Counted from the stretch's first letter, positions 1 to 11,009 are shown. The stretch is DNA of 64,000 nt from Proteus vulgaris (GCF_033708015.1 NZ_CP137920.1:1612001-1676000); one strand, 5' to 3'. A program made the numbers and translations. The notes: generated by a model not told the origin, from the sequence alone.

Positions 1-1212
1 TATCCGCGATAAAAGCTCTTGTACGGTTTCGCGCCGTCCTTCACTTTCCACTGAGAAAATAATACTGCCTGAAAATTGTTCTTGGAATCGGCGTAAGTTA
101 TCTAACGGTGATTTGCTTTGAGCGTTAATCGATAAATCAGGAAGGGGTTGATAGCCTAAATTGGTCTGTCCAGCTTTTTCTGGCAACGTTTCTGTTTTAA
201 GTTGAATACGAGGCCACTGCTTTAATGCTTGATTAAATTTATCAACATTCAGCCAAATGTCATCAGGGGGTAATAGTGGTCGCATAGGATCAACACGACG
301 GCTTTCAAAACGTTGATTAATGTCTTGCCAAAATTTTTCCACAAAATCGTGTAAATCTTGCGTCACTATTAATGTGTTTTTAGGGAAATAAGCAAATAAG
401 CTAGATAAAGGCTGTTCAAAAAATAGGGGTTGCCAATATTCAATGCCCGTTGGCAATATGTGTTTACTGACTTGCTGATAAATATGTTCAGGATCACGTC
501 TTACATCAAACCGTTCACGCCATTGGCTACGGAAAATTTCTATCGCATTTGCATCAGTTGGAAATTCATGGGCAGGCAGTAAATTAATTTGATCAACTTC
601 AGCTAATGTTCGCTGTGTATCGACATCAAAAGTACGTAGACTATCTATTTCGTCATCAAAAAAATCAATACGATAAGGAAATTCACTTCCCATAGGAAAT
701 AAGTCTAATAAGGCGCCACGCGTTGCATATTCACCATGTTCTAATACTTGTTCGACATGACGATATCCCGCTTCATCTAATGTTTTACGTAAATTATCAC
801 GAGAAAGTACCTCTCCTTTTTGCATTACCAGCGCATGACTTGCGAGATAATCCGTAGGACAGACCTTCTGCATTAACGTATTGACAGGTAAGATTAAAAT
901 TCCCTTGAGAAGTGATGGAATACGGTATAGCGTAGAAAGGCGGTTTGAGATAATTTCTTGGTGAGGTGAAAAACTGTCGTATGGCAGCGTTTCCCAATCT
1001 GATAATGTCTCAACAGGATAATCACAAAACTGACGGATTTCATCTTGTAAACGCAATGCATTTTGCATATCACGAGTAACAAGAACGACTAATCCAGAGT
1101 GACGTTTGATGATCTCTGCACATTCTAGAGCACAAGCGGCACCAGTCAGTTGACCTAGCTGACGAGTATCCCCTTGTTTTATAGGAAGTTGATAACGATA
1201 TTCTGAGGACAT
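1..1212 (-). CDS. mfd: Transcription-repair coupling factor Mfd, N-terminal part (runs off left edge)
   Basis: Mfd is the ATP-driven translocase that removes RNA polymerase stalled at DNA lesions and recruits UvrA for strand-specific nucleotide excision repair. The minus strand is open from an ATG at 1212-1210 to the window edge, giving the first 404 residues. I recognise near-identity to E. coli Mfd in stretches such as DWETLPYDSFSPHQ, HGEYATRGALLDLFPMGS, INLLPAHEFPTD and VFSVESEGRRE. This part covers the UvrB-homology domains and the start of D3; the RNA polymerase-binding and motor domains lie outside the window. It is divergent from lolC across a 193-bp gap. Identification is firm; the gene is partial only because of the window boundary. 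Confidence 0.97.
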   Translation of the reverse strand, partial: MSSEYRYQLPIKQGDTRQLGQLTGAACALECAEIIKRHSGLVVLVTRDMQNALRLQDEIRQFCDYPVETLSDWETLPYDSFSPHQEIISNRLSTLYRIPSLLKGILILPVNTLMQKVCPTDYLASHALVMQKGEVLSRDNLRKTLDEAGYRHVEQVLEHGEYATRGALLDLFPMGSEFPYRIDFFDDEIDSLRTFDVDTQRTLAEVDQINLLPAHEFPTDANAIEIFRSQWRERFDVRRDPEHIYQQVSKHILPTGIEYWQPLFFEQPLSSLFAYFPKNTLIVTQDLHDFVEKFWQDINQRFESRRVDPMRPLLPPDDIWLNVDKFNQALKQWPRIQLKTETLPEKAGQTNLGYQPLPDLSINAQSKSPLDNLRRFQEQFSGSIIFSVESEGRRETVQELLSRI

Positions 1213-1405
1213 AAGCGTGTAATGTGAACTCTTTGTTGTAGTTAACTCCCAACACATCTTTAGCATAATGGCTAAAGCTTAAACTGGCGGGCAGGTTAAG
1301 ATAAAAGAAAAACCACAGTTTGGGAATAGAGTGGTTCCATTCAGTAAGACTACCCTTTATTATCCCTGAACACTTCGCATTAGCAACAGGAACAGCACAG
1401 ATTTC

Positions 1406-2608
1406 ATGTACAATTCTGTCTCATTTTATATAGGGCTCCGTTATATGCGGGGTCGTGCGGTCGATAAATTCGGTCGCTTTGTCTCATGGCTATCCGCTTT
1501 AGGGATTATGTTAGGTGTAGCAGCACTGATCACAGTGACTTCTGTCATGAATGGCTTTGAACGTTCATTGCAACAAAGCATTCTAGCGTATATTCCACAA
1601 GCAATCGTGACATCACCTAACGGGCAGTTACCCCGAGATCCAAATATAGCTGAAAGATTACTGACGCGTGAAGGTATCATAAACGTTACCCCTTTAGTAG
1701 AAGGTGATGTCGTTTTACAAAGTAAAGACAATATCAGCGTTGGTGTCATGCTGGGAATAGAAAAAGAGCAAGATGAACCTTTAACGAAATATATTCGTTA
1801 TGGGGATTTTTCTATGCTGAAAGCGGGAGACTATGGTGTGATTTTAGGAAGTGGCCTCGCTAAACAGTTAAAAGTAAAAGTGGGGGATAACATCCGTCTT
1901 ATTGTACCAAGTGTTAGCCAATTAACACCCATGGGAAGATTACCTAGTCAACGATTATTTACCGTTAAAGGTATTTTCCAAAGTGGTGGTGATGCAGATG
2001 CTTCTCAAATCTTAGTTAATCAGCAAGATGCTGCTCGTTTAATGCGTTATCAGTCGGGTCATATTACCGGGTGGCGTCTTTTCTTTACCGATCCTCTCAA
2101 TATTGAAAAATACAGTGCACAATCTTTAGATAAAAATCTAAGTTGGAAAGATTGGCGCGAACGTAAAGGTGAATTTTTCCAAGCGGTTAAAATGGAAAAA
2201 AATATGATGGGATTATTATTAAGCTTAATTATAGCCGTGGCGGCTTTTAATATTATTACCTCACTTTCTTTATTGGTCATGGAAAAACAAGGTGAAGTTG
2301 CTATTTTGCAAACGATGGGGTTAAAACGCGCTCAGATCATGTCTATTTTTATGCTACAAGGTGCGGGGGCTGGTATTTTAGGGGCGGTAGCGGGTGGTTT
2401 ATTAGGGGCATTACTCTCAAGCCAATTAAATGTCATCATGCCTGCGGTAGGACTTATCCCTCAAGGGGTTGAATTGCCTGCAACACTTGATTGGGGACGC
2501 GTTTTTATGATTGGTTTCTCCGCTATTATCATTTCCCTTTTATCCACTTTATACCCGTCTTGGCGGGCCGCGGCAATTCAGCCAGCAGAGGCGCTACGTT
2601 ATGAGTAA
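1406..2608 (+). CDS. lolC: Lipoprotein-releasing ABC transporter permease LolC
   Basis: Inner-membrane subunit of the LolCDE complex, which extracts outer-membrane lipoproteins from the inner membrane and passes them to the chaperone LolA. The 400-residue protein matches E. coli LolC (399 aa) from its first residues ([17 protein letters not shown]). One membrane segment lies near residues 23-46, a large periplasmic domain follows, and three further segments lie in the C-terminal FtsX-type domain (about 270-290, 318-345, 365-385). The motif [11 protein letters not shown] after TM1 is typical of the family. It is the first gene of a tight lolC-lolD-lolE operon; its stop overlaps the lolD start by 8 bp. 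Confidence 0.97.
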   Translation: MYNSVSFYIGLRYMRGRAVDKFGRFVSWLSALGIMLGVAALITVTSVMNGFERSLQQSILAYIPQAIVTSPNGQLPRDPNIAERLLTREGIINVTPLVEGDVVLQSKDNISVGVMLGIEKEQDEPLTKYIRYGDFSMLKAGDYGVILGSGLAKQLKVKVGDNIRLIVPSVSQLTPMGRLPSQRLFTVKGIFQSGGDADASQILVNQQDAARLMRYQSGHITGWRLFFTDPLNIEKYSAQSLDKNLSWKDWRERKGEFFQAVKMEKNMMGLLLSLIIAVAAFNIITSLSLLVMEKQGEVAILQTMGLKRAQIMSIFMLQGAGAGILGAVAGGLLGALLSSQLNVIMPAVGLIPQGVELPATLDWGRVFMIGFSAIIISLLSTLYPSWRAAAIQPAEALRYE

Positions 2609-3359
2609 TTCTTCTTTGAATAAACAATCAATGACATCAGAAAAACAAATACAAATTAACAAAGAGGGTTTATTGGATTGCCACGCTCTATGTAAACAAT
2701 ACCAAGATGGCTCTATTTCTACACAAGTGTTGAAATCCGTCTCTTTTAAAATGGATAAGGGCGATTTTCTTGCCATCGTGGGAAGTTCAGGTTCAGGGAA
2801 AAGCACTTTATTACATTTACTAGGCGGGTTAGATTCTCCAACATCAGGTGAAGTCTTTTTTAAAGGCCAATCACTTAATAAATTATCCTCTTCTGAAAAG
2901 GCTGATTTACGTAATAGCCAATTGGGTTTTATTTATCAATTTCATCATCTATTACCTGATTTTACAGCACTGGAAAATGTTGCTATGCCATTGATGATTG
3001 GCGGAGCAAACGCTTCTGTTGCGAAAGAAAAAGCGATGTCTTTACTTGAAGCGGTTGGATTAAAAGATCGTGCTCATCACCGTCCTTCCGAGCTTTCTGG
3101 TGGTGAAAGACAACGTGTTGCGATTGCGAGAGCATTAGTGAACGATCCCGCATTAGTCCTTGCTGATGAACCAACGGGTAATCTTGACCAGAAAAATGCA
3201 GAAGGGATTTTTGACTTGTTGATTAAATTAAACAGAGAAAAACAAACAGCTTTTCTGGTCGTAACGCATGATTTGTCACTGGCAGCTCGTTTTCAGCGCC
3301 AACTTGAAATGAAAGATGGTCAATTACAGTCACAAAACGCAATTTCAGGAGTGAAATAA
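2601..3359 (+). CDS. lolD: Lipoprotein-releasing ABC transporter ATPase LolD
   Basis: Cytoplasmic ATPase that powers LolCDE. With the start at 2601 the protein has 252 residues: Walker [10 protein letters not shown] at 61-69, ABC signature LSGGERQR around 165, and Walker B with [13 protein letters not shown] around 184-196. The LolD-type Q-loop region reads [18 protein letters not shown] longer frame upstream (from 2511) lies wholly inside lolC, so I prefer the ATG at 2601, which overlaps the lolC stop. E. coli LolD is 233 aa, so this N-terminus is about 19 residues longer; an in-frame ATG at 2631 is an alternative start. The stop overlaps the lolE ATG by one base. Confidence 0.96.
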   Translation: MSNSSLNKQSMTSEKQIQINKEGLLDCHALCKQYQDGSISTQVLKSVSFKMDKGDFLAIVGSSGSGKSTLLHLLGGLDSPTSGEVFFKGQSLNKLSSSEKADLRNSQLGFIYQFHHLLPDFTALENVAMPLMIGGANASVAKEKAMSLLEAVGLKDRAHHRPSELSGGERQRVAIARALVNDPALVLADEPTGNLDQKNAEGIFDLLIKLNREKQTAFLVVTHDLSLAARFQRQLEMKDGQLQSQNAISGVK

Positions 3360-4606
3360 TGGCGCAATTGCCACTTGCATTAGTGACCGCATTACGTTTT
3401 TCAAGAGGGCGAAAACGTGCGGGAATGGTTTCTTTAATTTCAGTTATTTCAACACTGGGCATTATGCTTGGTGTTGCTGTTTTAATTATTGGCCTAAGTG
3501 CGATGAATGGGTTTGAACGTGAATTAAAAAATCGTATTTTATCTGTGGTGCCTCACGGACAAATTTATTCAGTAGAACAGCCATTTGTACAATGGCAATC
3601 AGCATTACCTCGTATTGAAAATACCCAAGGTGTTGTTGCTGCGGCTCCTTATATTTTACTCACTGGATTATTAGAAAAAGGAACCGAGTTAAAAGCGGTG
3701 CAGGTTATGGGAGTCTCACCTGAGAAACAAGGTGATATCAGTTTATTACCTCAATATGTACAAAATAATGCATGGCAAGATTTTAAGGCGGGTAAGCAAC
3801 AGATTATTATTGGGCAGGGTGTTGCTGATGCATTAAAGATCAAACAAGGTGATTGGCTCACCGTATTGATCCCTAATAATGATGATCCAACTAAGCTTTT
3901 ACAACCTAAACGTATTCGCTTACAAGTGAGTGGCATATTTAAACTGAGTGGTATGCTCGATCATCAATTAGCGTTAATTCCTTTAGCTGATGCTCAGCAA
4001 TACATGGATTATGGGCATGGCATTACAGGGATTGAAGTGAAAACAGTAGATCCTTTTTTCGCGAATGAAATTATTCATAATGCAGGTTTAAATAGCGAAG
4101 AGTATGTTTATGCCAAAAGTTGGATAAGTGATTATGGCTATATGTATAGCGATATTCAGATGATCCGCAGCATTATGTATTTATCGATGATCTTAGTGAT
4201 TGGTGTCGCTTGTTTCAATATTGTCTCAACGTTGATTATGGCGGTAAGAGATAAAAGTAGTGATATTGCTATCTTGCGAACGTTAGGTGCAAGAGACAGT
4301 CATATTCGTAATATCTTTTTATGGTACGGCTTATTATCTGGCATGATTGGCTGTATTGCTGGTGTGATATTCGGTGTATTGGTTGCTTATAACTTAACGC
4401 CATTAGTATCTATTATTGAATCATTAACGGGACATAGTGTGTTGTCTGGCGATGTTTATTTCGTCGATTTTCTACCTTCAGAAGTGCATTTAATTGATGT
4501 TTTCTCTGTATTTATTACCACTGTGATCTTAAGCCTGATTGCAAGTTGGTATCCTGCACGTCGAGCCACTAAACTAGATCCTGCAAGAATTTTAAGTGGA
4601 CAATAA
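3359..4606 (+). CDS. lolE: Lipoprotein-releasing ABC transporter permease LolE
   Basis: Second membrane subunit of LolCDE, the one that contacts the lipoprotein substrate first in E. coli. It has 415 residues, matching the family length. Membrane segment 1 (about 22-47) is followed by [16 protein letters not shown], then a periplasmic domain, and a C-terminal FtsX-like domain with three more segments. The C-terminus [17 protein letters not shown] is characteristic. Translation is coupled to lolD through TAATG at 3357-3361. In E. coli nagK and then cobB follow; here nagK is absent and cobB is next after 85 bp. Confidence 0.97.
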   Translation: MAQLPLALVTALRFSRGRKRAGMVSLISVISTLGIMLGVAVLIIGLSAMNGFERELKNRILSVVPHGQIYSVEQPFVQWQSALPRIENTQGVVAAAPYILLTGLLEKGTELKAVQVMGVSPEKQGDISLLPQYVQNNAWQDFKAGKQQIIIGQGVADALKIKQGDWLTVLIPNNDDPTKLLQPKRIRLQVSGIFKLSGMLDHQLALIPLADAQQYMDYGHGITGIEVKTVDPFFANEIIHNAGLNSEEYVYAKSWISDYGYMYSDIQMIRSIMYLSMILVIGVACFNIVSTLIMAVRDKSSDIAILRTLGARDSHIRNIFLWYGLLSGMIGCIAGVIFGVLVAYNLTPLVSIIESLTGHSVLSGDVYFVDFLPSEVHLIDVFSVFITTVILSLIASWYPARRATKLDPARILSGQ

Positions 4607-4691
4607 GTTTATTGGCATACAAAGAAGAAAAAACGCTTAAACTAGTGAAGAAAAGAAACGCGATATTTAAACTTGAAAACCAAGGATTGTA

Positions 4692-5549
4692 ATGATGAAA
4701 CTTAAACTTCGTCATCGTCGGCTTAGGAAGTTTCGTAAAATTAAAAGTTTACGTAGACAACATTCACGTTGTCGCTATTTTCATCTAACCCATAAAACGG
4801 AACATGAAATGAATTTACCCAAAGTTGTCGTATTAACAGGGGCTGGCATTTCGGCTGAATCAGGAATTAGAACATTCCGATCAGAAGATGGATTGTGGGA
4901 AGAACATCGCGTTGAAGATGTTGCAACACCTGAAGGTTATCAACGCAATCCCCAATTGGTTCAGCAGTTTTACAATGACCGCCGCCGCCAATTGCAACAA
5001 CCCTCGATCCAACCTAATGAAGCACATTATGCATTAGCAAAATTGGAGCAACGTTTAGGTAAAGAAAATTTTTTACTTGTTACGCAAAATATTGATAACC
5101 TGCATGAAAAAGCAGGTAGTAAACATATTTTGCATATGCATGGTGAATTGCTAAAAGTACGCTGTCCCCAATCTCGCCAAGTATTTGAGTGGAAAGGGGA
5201 CTTAGAAACAACGGATCGCTGTCATTGTTGTCAATTCCCATCGCCATTACGACCGCATATTGTCTGGTTTGGAGAAATGCCAATTGGTATGGAAGAGATT
5301 TATCGCGCTTTGTCTGAGGCTGATATTTTTATCTCTATCGGGACATCTGGAAATGTTTACCCAGCGGCGGGTTTTGTCCATGAAGCTCGATTAACAGGCG
5401 CTCATACCGTTGAATTAAACCTTGAACCAAGCTTGGTTGAAAGCCAGTTTGAAGAGAAACATTATGGTCCTGCTAGTCAGGTCGTTGATGAATATGTTCA
5501 TAAATTGTTTGAATTAATTAATGATCCTAAAGCTGATTTGACGCAATAA
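4692..5549 (+). CDS. cobB: NAD-dependent protein lysine deacylase CobB (sirtuin)
   Basis: Removes acetyl and succinyl groups from protein lysines using NAD+, regulating acetyl-CoA synthetase among other targets. The 285 residues show the NAD-binding motif [14 protein letters not shown] (50-63), TQNIDNLH (131-138) and catalytic His150 in HMHGEL. Tyr94 and Arg97 in FYNDRRR correspond to the pair that gives CobB its desuccinylase activity. The first 39 residues are strongly basic (Arg/Lys-rich), as in the longer E. coli isoform; an in-frame ATG at 4809 would give the short form starting MNLPK. pepT follows 52 bp downstream. Confidence 0.96.
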   Translation: MMKLKLRHRRLRKFRKIKSLRRQHSRCRYFHLTHKTEHEMNLPKVVVLTGAGISAESGIRTFRSEDGLWEEHRVEDVATPEGYQRNPQLVQQFYNDRRRQLQQPSIQPNEAHYALAKLEQRLGKENFLLVTQNIDNLHEKAGSKHILHMHGELLKVRCPQSRQVFEWKGDLETTDRCHCCQFPSPLRPHIVWFGEMPIGMEEIYRALSEADIFISIGTSGNVYPAAGFVHEARLTGAHTVELNLEPSLVESQFEEKHYGPASQVVDEYVHKLFELINDPKADLTQ

Positions 5550-5601
5550 TTATTTTATAGAGTTCCCTATTATTGTTCTTAGAGAGATTTTAGGGGGCAA
5601 A

Positions 5602-6843
5602 ATGGATAAATTATTAGAACGTTTTTTTGAATATATTAATTTTGATACACAATCAAAACCATCTTCAAAAATGTCACCAAGCAGTGATGGACAATTAAAA
5701 CTTGCCAAGGCATTGGTTCAAGAATTAAAAAAACTGGGTTTTTCCGATGTAACGCTCAGTGATAAGGGATGTGTAATGGCAAGTTTACCATCCAATGTTT
5801 CTTGGCCAGTGCCGGTGATTGGCTTTATTTCACATCTTGATACATCTCCTGACTTTTCAGGAAAACATGTAAAACCACAAGTTCTTGAAGATTATCGTGG
5901 TGGTGATATTGCATTAGGTATTGGTGATGAAGTGTTATCGCCGGTTATGTTCCCAATCTTACATTCAATGATTGGTAAAACATTAATCACCACAGACGGT
6001 AAAACGTTATTAGGTGCTGATGATAAAGCGGGGATCGCCGAGATCATTACCGCTATGGTACGTTTAAAAGAAACCAATCGACCTCATGGTGATATTCGTA
6101 TTGCATTTACACCTGATGAAGAAATTGGCCGTGGTGCACATTATGTCGATTTAAAAGCATTTGGTGCAAGTTGGGCTTATACCGTTGATGGTGGTGGTGT
6201 TGGTGAATTGGAGTATGAAAACTTTAATGCGGCATCCGTGAATATCAAAATTGTTGGTAACAATGTTCACCCAGGCAGTGCAAAAGGGGTGATGGTAAAC
6301 GCATTAGGATTAGCTACGCGCATTCATCAAGAATTACCTGTTGATGAAACACCAGAAAATACTGACGGTTATGAAGGTTTTTATCATCTTCAAAGTATCA
6401 AAGGTACGGTAGAAAGAGCGGAAATGCATTATATTATCCGTGATTTTAATCGTAATTTATTTGAAAAACGCAAACAGAATATGATTGCGATTGCGGAGAA
6501 AGTGGGTAAAGGCCTGCATCCTGATTGCTATATTGAGCTAACGATTGATGATAGCTATTACAATATGCATGATAAAGTTGTTCAATTCCCTCACATCATT
6601 GAAATAGCTAAACAAGCCATGGTTGATTGTGATATTGAGCCAAATATCAAGCCTATTCGTGGTGGTACAGATGGCGCTCAACTTTCTTACCGGGGATTGC
6701 CTTGCCCTAATATTTTCACCGGTGGCTATAATTTTCATGGTAAGCATGAATTTATCTCTTTAGAAGGTATGGAAGCAGCGGTGAGTGTGATTATGCGTAT
6801 CGCTGAAATTACTGCTGAGAGAGAAAAGGCTAAAGTGATATAA
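5602..6843 (+). CDS. pepT: Peptidase T (aminotripeptidase)
   Basis: Cytoplasmic dizinc M20 aminopeptidase that releases N-terminal residues from tripeptides. It has 413 residues against 408 in E. coli. All expected metal and catalytic positions are visible: His78 and Asp80 in ISHLDTSPD, Asp140 in GADDKAG, Glu173-Glu174 in PDEEIGRG, Asp196 in YTVDGGG, and the C-terminal His in FHGKHEFIS. The start follows a clear ribosome binding site (AGGGGG) at 5592-5597. In E. coli potABCD lies next to pepT; here no pot genes are present on either side. A terminator follows at once. Confidence 0.97.
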   Translation: MDKLLERFFEYINFDTQSKPSSKMSPSSDGQLKLAKALVQELKKLGFSDVTLSDKGCVMASLPSNVSWPVPVIGFISHLDTSPDFSGKHVKPQVLEDYRGGDIALGIGDEVLSPVMFPILHSMIGKTLITTDGKTLLGADDKAGIAEIITAMVRLKETNRPHGDIRIAFTPDEEIGRGAHYVDLKAFGASWAYTVDGGGVGELEYENFNAASVNIKIVGNNVHPGSAKGVMVNALGLATRIHQELPVDETPENTDGYEGFYHLQSIKGTVERAEMHYIIRDFNRNLFEKRKQNMIAIAEKVGKGLHPDCYIELTIDDSYYNMHDKVVQFPHIIEIAKQAMVDCDIEPNIKPIRGGTDGAQLSYRGLPCPNIFTGGYNFHGKHEFISLEGMEAAVSVIMRIAEITAEREKAKVI

Positions 6844-6868
6844 TTGCTTATTGAGTTATCGATGATAA

Positions 6869-6901
6869 AAAATAGTAGCCGATATCTCGGCTATTATTTT
6901 T
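6869..6901 (+). terminator. Rho-independent terminator of pepT
   Basis: A 12-bp stem (AATAGTAGCCGA paired with TCGGCTATTATT, one G-T wobble) with a three-to-four base loop and a run of T, 26 bp after the pepT stop. Confidence 0.85.
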
Positions 6902-7185
6902 GGGGTTATCTTGTTTTAGCTATATCGCTAGTGTTGATTATTTATTTACATTCTTAATCTAATTCTATCTTATGGATAATTGATAAAATAAAATAGAAGA
7001 AATAGCTAAAAATAAATTGAAAAGAGTTACTTAATCTAAAATAAAGCTACTTTATAATAATGATAGTGCTAATTATGAGTTTTCCAAACTGAAAATATAC
7101 GCTACTTTATCGTAATAGATTGATAAATTAGAATAAATATATTTCATTTATAATTATTATAAAACGATACTATAAGGATGGTAGA

Positions 7186-7494
7186 ATGGATTCAGTTTCA
7201 GAAAAACTAGTTAACCCCATAATTGAAAAACAAGTTAAATTAAACAAACAAAAAGAAAATAATATTAATAATGAAAGTGAATATTTAATTAAAAAGTCTG
7301 GAAAATACGAATTTATTATTATTCTTAGCTATTTTATTATCACTTTTATCATTTTATTTTCTTTATTTGCTACAAACAGTAAACACACTTTATTACTCTT
7401 TTTCTTACAAAGTATTTTTTTTATCACAATTCCTTTCTTCTTTCATAATACAAGAGTGCTTTTAAAAGAGTCTATAACTTATTTAATTCGTTAG
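7186..7494 (+). CDS. Small two-segment membrane protein of unknown function
   Basis: I do not recognise this 102-residue protein. The N-terminal 44 residues are hydrophilic and rich in Lys, Asn and Glu. Two hydrophobic stretches follow (about 45-66 and 70-88: FIIILSYFIITFIILFS and TLLLFFLQSIFFITIPFF), ending in a short basic tail. A ribosome binding site (AAGGATGG) precedes the ATG. It stands alone after a 284-bp AT-rich spacer and is closed by a terminator shared with roxA. Base composition is more AT-rich than its neighbours, which may mean recent acquisition. The frame could be spurious, but the RBS and membrane profile favour a real gene. Confidence 0.55.
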   Translation: MDSVSEKLVNPIIEKQVKLNKQKENNINNESEYLIKKSGKYEFIIILSYFIITFIILFSLFATNSKHTLLLFFLQSIFFITIPFFFHNTRVLLKESITYLIR

Positions 7495-7514
7495 TTATGT
7501 AAAATATTAAATAA

Positions 7515-7550
7515 TAAAAAGCCCTGTTATTAATATAGCAGGGCTTTATA
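7515..7550. terminator. Bidirectional terminator between the small membrane gene and roxA
   Basis: Stem AAAGCCCTG / CAGGGCTTT with a 12-base loop, A-rich on the left and T-containing on the right, so it can serve both converging genes. Confidence 0.8.
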
Positions 7551-7568
7551 ACTGAAAATTAGTGATAA

Positions 7569-8690
7569 TTAATCTTCAAAGTACCAATAACCTTGATTAA
7601 CTAAGTGTGTTAATAAACGAACAAATTTCGGATCAGCTAACGCATCACCTAAGTGTTGTTTATCAATATAGTCATATTGGCAAAGTGCATCTGCAGCTTC
7701 TATATGATCAGTATCCATCAATTCACCATTTACAAAACAGTTATCACCAACCCGCAGTGCACGAAGACCATTTAAACGATGAAGTTGCTCACCTTGTTGC
7801 AGCAAATCATGAATTTCCGCGTTTTCATATAAAGGCTCTGGGATCGCGAGATCAAGTTCATGACGAGATTGAGAAATAAATTCCCCAAACCAATGACGGA
7901 ATACTTCGGGTTGAGCAAGTAAATCTTCCATCATGTCATGAAGCTTATTGAGCTCTTGATGTTGCACTAATGCTGGGTTTTCACGCAGTGTTAGATCAGG
8001 ATCACTGTAACGATAGCTACCTAAATCATTTGCTAACACATAGTCAGCAAAACCACTGAAAAGTTCACGAGCATTCGGTGATCGGAAACCAACAGAGTAG
8101 TTTAGCGATTCTTCAATCGCATATCCTTCATGAGGGAATCCAGGTGGGATATAAAGAATATCGCCCGGTTCTAATTCCTCATCAATAATTGCTTCAAAAG
8201 GATCAACTTGAAGCAGATCAGGGTGAGGGCAGTGTTGTTTCATGGGGATTTTTTCCCCAACTCGCCAACGACGACGACCTTGTCCCTGAATAATAAAGAC
8301 ATCATATTGATCAAGATGTGGACCAACACCACCACCGGGAACAGAATAAGAGATCATTAAATCATCAATGCGCCAATCGGGTAACACACGAAATGGCTTC
8401 ATTAGTGCCGCACTCGGAAAATGCCAGTGATCGACGGCTTGTACAAGTAAAGACCAATCTTTATCACCCAGTCCTTCAAAGTGTTCGAAAGGCCCGTGTT
8501 TGACTCCCCATTGTCCGTCTTGACAGCTAACAAGACGGCTATCTACTTCATCTTCCATTGCAAGACCAGCAAGTTCGTCAGGAGATAAAGGATCAACAAA
8601 ACGAGAGAAGCCGTTTTTAATTAATAAAGGGCGTTTCTGCCAATGGCTTTCGAGAAATGATTGCCAATCTAAATTAAGTTTATAGTCCAT
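7569..8690 (-). CDS. roxA: Ribosomal protein uL16 arginine hydroxylase RoxA (YcfD)
   Basis: JmjC-type Fe(II)/2-oxoglutarate oxygenase that hydroxylates an arginine of ribosomal protein uL16. The 373-residue length matches E. coli YcfD. The iron-binding triad is intact: His125 and Asp127 in GPHLDQYD and His187 in PPGFPHEGY. A C-terminal dimerisation/winged-helix region follows (about 210-373). Monocistronic on the minus strand, between phoQ and a convergent terminator, as in the E. coli pepT-ycfD-phoQ order. Confidence 0.96.
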   Translation of the reverse strand: MDYKLNLDWQSFLESHWQKRPLLIKNGFSRFVDPLSPDELAGLAMEDEVDSRLVSCQDGQWGVKHGPFEHFEGLGDKDWSLLVQAVDHWHFPSAALMKPFRVLPDWRIDDLMISYSVPGGGVGPHLDQYDVFIIQGQGRRRWRVGEKIPMKQHCPHPDLLQVDPFEAIIDEELEPGDILYIPPGFPHEGYAIEESLNYSVGFRSPNARELFSGFADYVLANDLGSYRYSDPDLTLRENPALVQHQELNKLHDMMEDLLAQPEVFRHWFGEFISQSRHELDLAIPEPLYENAEIHDLLQQGEQLHRLNGLRALRVGDNCFVNGELMDTDHIEAADALCQYDYIDKQHLGDALADPKFVRLLTHLVNQGYWYFED

Positions 8691-8869
8691 TGTGTATATC
8701 CTGAATTCGGGAAGCCTGAAACCATAGTATAATGAATTCTTATTTCCTGCTAAACATTCCTTTGAGCAATGTGAGTAATAGCGAGTAACACAATAATAAC
8801 TGAACAGATATCATACATAATGCTGGATATTTGGCGGTAATTTAAAAAGACGTTTTTTATCAATAATGA

Positions 8870-10333
8870 TTATTCACGTTCAGTAGTCAGCTGTTGCTCA
8901 GCAAAGATTACGGTGATACGAGCACCACCTAAAGGACTATTGGTGATCGTAATTTCGCCACTGTATTGCTCAATAATATCTACTGCGATAGATAATCCTA
9001 AACCTTGCCCTGGACGCAGAGTGTCTGCTCTTGTTCCTCGCTGGAAAATAGCTTCTCTTTTTTCATCTCTGACACCTGGACCATCATCATCAACAATTAT
9101 CATTACACTATTTTCATTATTGCTAACATTGATTTCGACAAATTCTAAGCAGTATTTACAGGCGTTATCAAGAATATTACCCATCACTTCCATAAAATCA
9201 TTTTTCTCACCTAACCACATGATTTCAGGTGAAACATTGAGTGTTAAATCAACCCCTTTTGACTGATAAACTTTATTTAATGCACTGCAAAGATTATCGA
9301 GTAATCCGGATAATGAGTGGAGTTTTCGCGTGCTAATATCGTGATCCCCATGGATGGATGCTCGATGCAGATAATAACCGACTTGCTGTGAAATTCGCTC
9401 TATTTGATCGAGCATAATAGGTTCAGCTTGCTCTATCGTCATCTGTTTGCCTGAACGTAAAGAGCGTAATGTCGATTGTAACACGGCAAGCGGTGTTTTT
9501 AAGCTATGGGTAAGGTCAGATAAACTTGTGCGATATTTACTGTAACGACTGCGTTCATTACGCAACAATACATTTAAATTTCTGACCAAGCCTTTTAACT
9601 CGGTTGGCGGATTTTCATCCAAATCATTGCGAGTTCCTTTTTCTAATGCACTGATTTGTTCAATAACTTGTTTTATAGGTCTTAAACTCCAATGTGCTGC
9701 CAGCCAAATTAAGGGGATAACCAAAAATAGATTTGCAAGAATGATATATAAGAACCAATCCCAAACCTGACTGACTTTTTGCATACGTTGAGGAATAGGA
9801 TCGATAACGGCGATTGCCATGTAAGGCATATTATCAGCCGCAGGATAATGATTAATCACAACTGAATGAGTTAAAAACTCATTACTGGCGTATTCTTCAA
9901 GACGTTTAATATAAACACGGTATTGCGGTAGCTGTTTTAACATTAAACGTGTTGTTTTTATATCAACAGAGATCTCAAATAAGCCTTCTTCATGGCGCCA
10001 TTTATGTTTAATGCTATCCGGAATTGCTTTAGGCAAATCGGGAGGCGTCCATAATACACCACCTTTATCATCAAAAATGACTACCAGTGACGTGTTGTTA
10101 TTATTAAGATTTGTTGGAAACTCAATATTCAGCTTGCCCTTATCCCACTGCGCTAAACTGTAGTAAAGATTACTTTGACTACGCATCAGCATAAAAGTGG
10201 TTTTATCTACACTGACAATCGAACCGACAATAGCAACTAATCCATAAGAGAGCGTAAGTGCTAAAATTATGGCACTGGTTGCAAGTAAAAAACGAGTTCG
10301 TAATGAGAGTGGAGAGCGCTGTTTTTTTTGCAT
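8870..10333 (-). CDS. phoQ: Sensor histidine kinase PhoQ
   Basis: Inner-membrane sensor of low Mg2+, acid pH and cationic peptides that phosphorylates PhoP. The 487 residues show TM1 (about 17-40), a periplasmic sensor domain (41-190), TM2 (193-213), HAMP, and the H-box LTHSLKTPLA with His276. The ATP-binding domain has NILDNACKYC, DDDGPGV and RPGQGLGLS. The periplasmic acidic cluster of E. coli (EEDDDAE before MTHSV) is reduced here to LEEYASNEF before LTHSV, so divalent-cation sensing may differ. It lies one base after phoP, so the two are co-transcribed. Confidence 0.96.
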   Translation of the reverse strand: MQKKQRSPLSLRTRFLLATSAIILALTLSYGLVAIVGSIVSVDKTTFMLMRSQSNLYYSLAQWDKGKLNIEFPTNLNNNNTSLVVIFDDKGGVLWTPPDLPKAIPDSIKHKWRHEEGLFEISVDIKTTRLMLKQLPQYRVYIKRLEEYASNEFLTHSVVINHYPAADNMPYMAIAVIDPIPQRMQKVSQVWDWFLYIILANLFLVIPLIWLAAHWSLRPIKQVIEQISALEKGTRNDLDENPPTELKGLVRNLNVLLRNERSRYSKYRTSLSDLTHSLKTPLAVLQSTLRSLRSGKQMTIEQAEPIMLDQIERISQQVGYYLHRASIHGDHDISTRKLHSLSGLLDNLCSALNKVYQSKGVDLTLNVSPEIMWLGEKNDFMEVMGNILDNACKYCLEFVEINVSNNENSVMIIVDDDGPGVRDEKREAIFQRGTRADTLRPGQGLGLSIAVDIIEQYSGEITITNSPLGGARITVIFAEQQLTTERE

Positions 10334-10334
10334 A

Positions 10335-11009
10335 TTAAGGTTTCATATCGAAACGGTAGCCTTGCCCACGTACTGTGACCACCACGTCATCAGGGTATTT
10401 CTCTAAGATTTTTTTACGTAGTCTCCCCATCAGGACATCAATAGTGTGACTCTCTTTTAACTCAGCATCTGGATACAACTGACGCATTAATGCATCTTTG
10501 CTAACAACTTTATTTTGATTGCGCATTAAGGTTTCTAAAATTGTATATTCAAATGCGGTTAACTTAATTTGTTCTCCTGAGATCATGAACGCTTTACGTG
10601 ACAAATCCAATTCAAAAGGTTCAATAGCCAGAGTTTGCGATGCAATTCCCATGTTCCTTCGCATTAATGCCTGAATACGTGCAACAATTTCCTCAAAATG
10701 AAAGGGTTTTGTCACATAGTCATCCGCGCCTGCATTTAACGCTGAAACTTTTTCTTGCCAACTTTCTCGTGCCGTTAAGACCATTATTGGTAGGGTAATA
10801 TTATGCTCTCGCCATCGACGAATAAGGCTAATGCCATCTTCATCTGGTAACCCTAAATCCACAATGGCAACATCAGGTGTACCTTCTGCAATAAAACTAT
10901 CTGCCTCTTTGGCATCTTCTGCCGCATCAACTTGATGTCCTGCATCACGAAATTGCACAGATAAGTGATGGCGAAGTAAGATATTATCTTCAATAATTAA
11001 GATCCGCAT
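10335..11009 (-). CDS. phoP: Response regulator PhoP
   Basis: DNA-binding partner of PhoQ, controlling Mg2+ transport and envelope-modification genes. With the start at 11009 (ribosome binding site AAGGTGG just upstream) the protein has 224 residues against 223 in E. coli; a longer frame to 11042 adds 11 residues without a family match. The receiver domain has the acidic pair in IEDN, the phosphoacceptor Asp in [10 protein letters not shown] and the Lys of TKPF. The C-terminal winged helix carries [11 protein letters not shown] and [15 protein letters not shown] looked for a PhoP box upstream and found none I would defend. Confidence 0.96.
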   Translation of the reverse strand: MRILIIEDNILLRHHLSVQFRDAGHQVDAAEDAKEADSFIAEGTPDVAIVDLGLPDEDGISLIRRWREHNITLPIMVLTARESWQEKVSALNAGADDYVTKPFHFEEIVARIQALMRRNMGIASQTLAIEPFELDLSRKAFMISGEQIKLTAFEYTILETLMRNQNKVVSKDALMRQLYPDAELKESHTIDVLMGRLRKKILEKYPDDVVVTVRGQGYRFDMKP

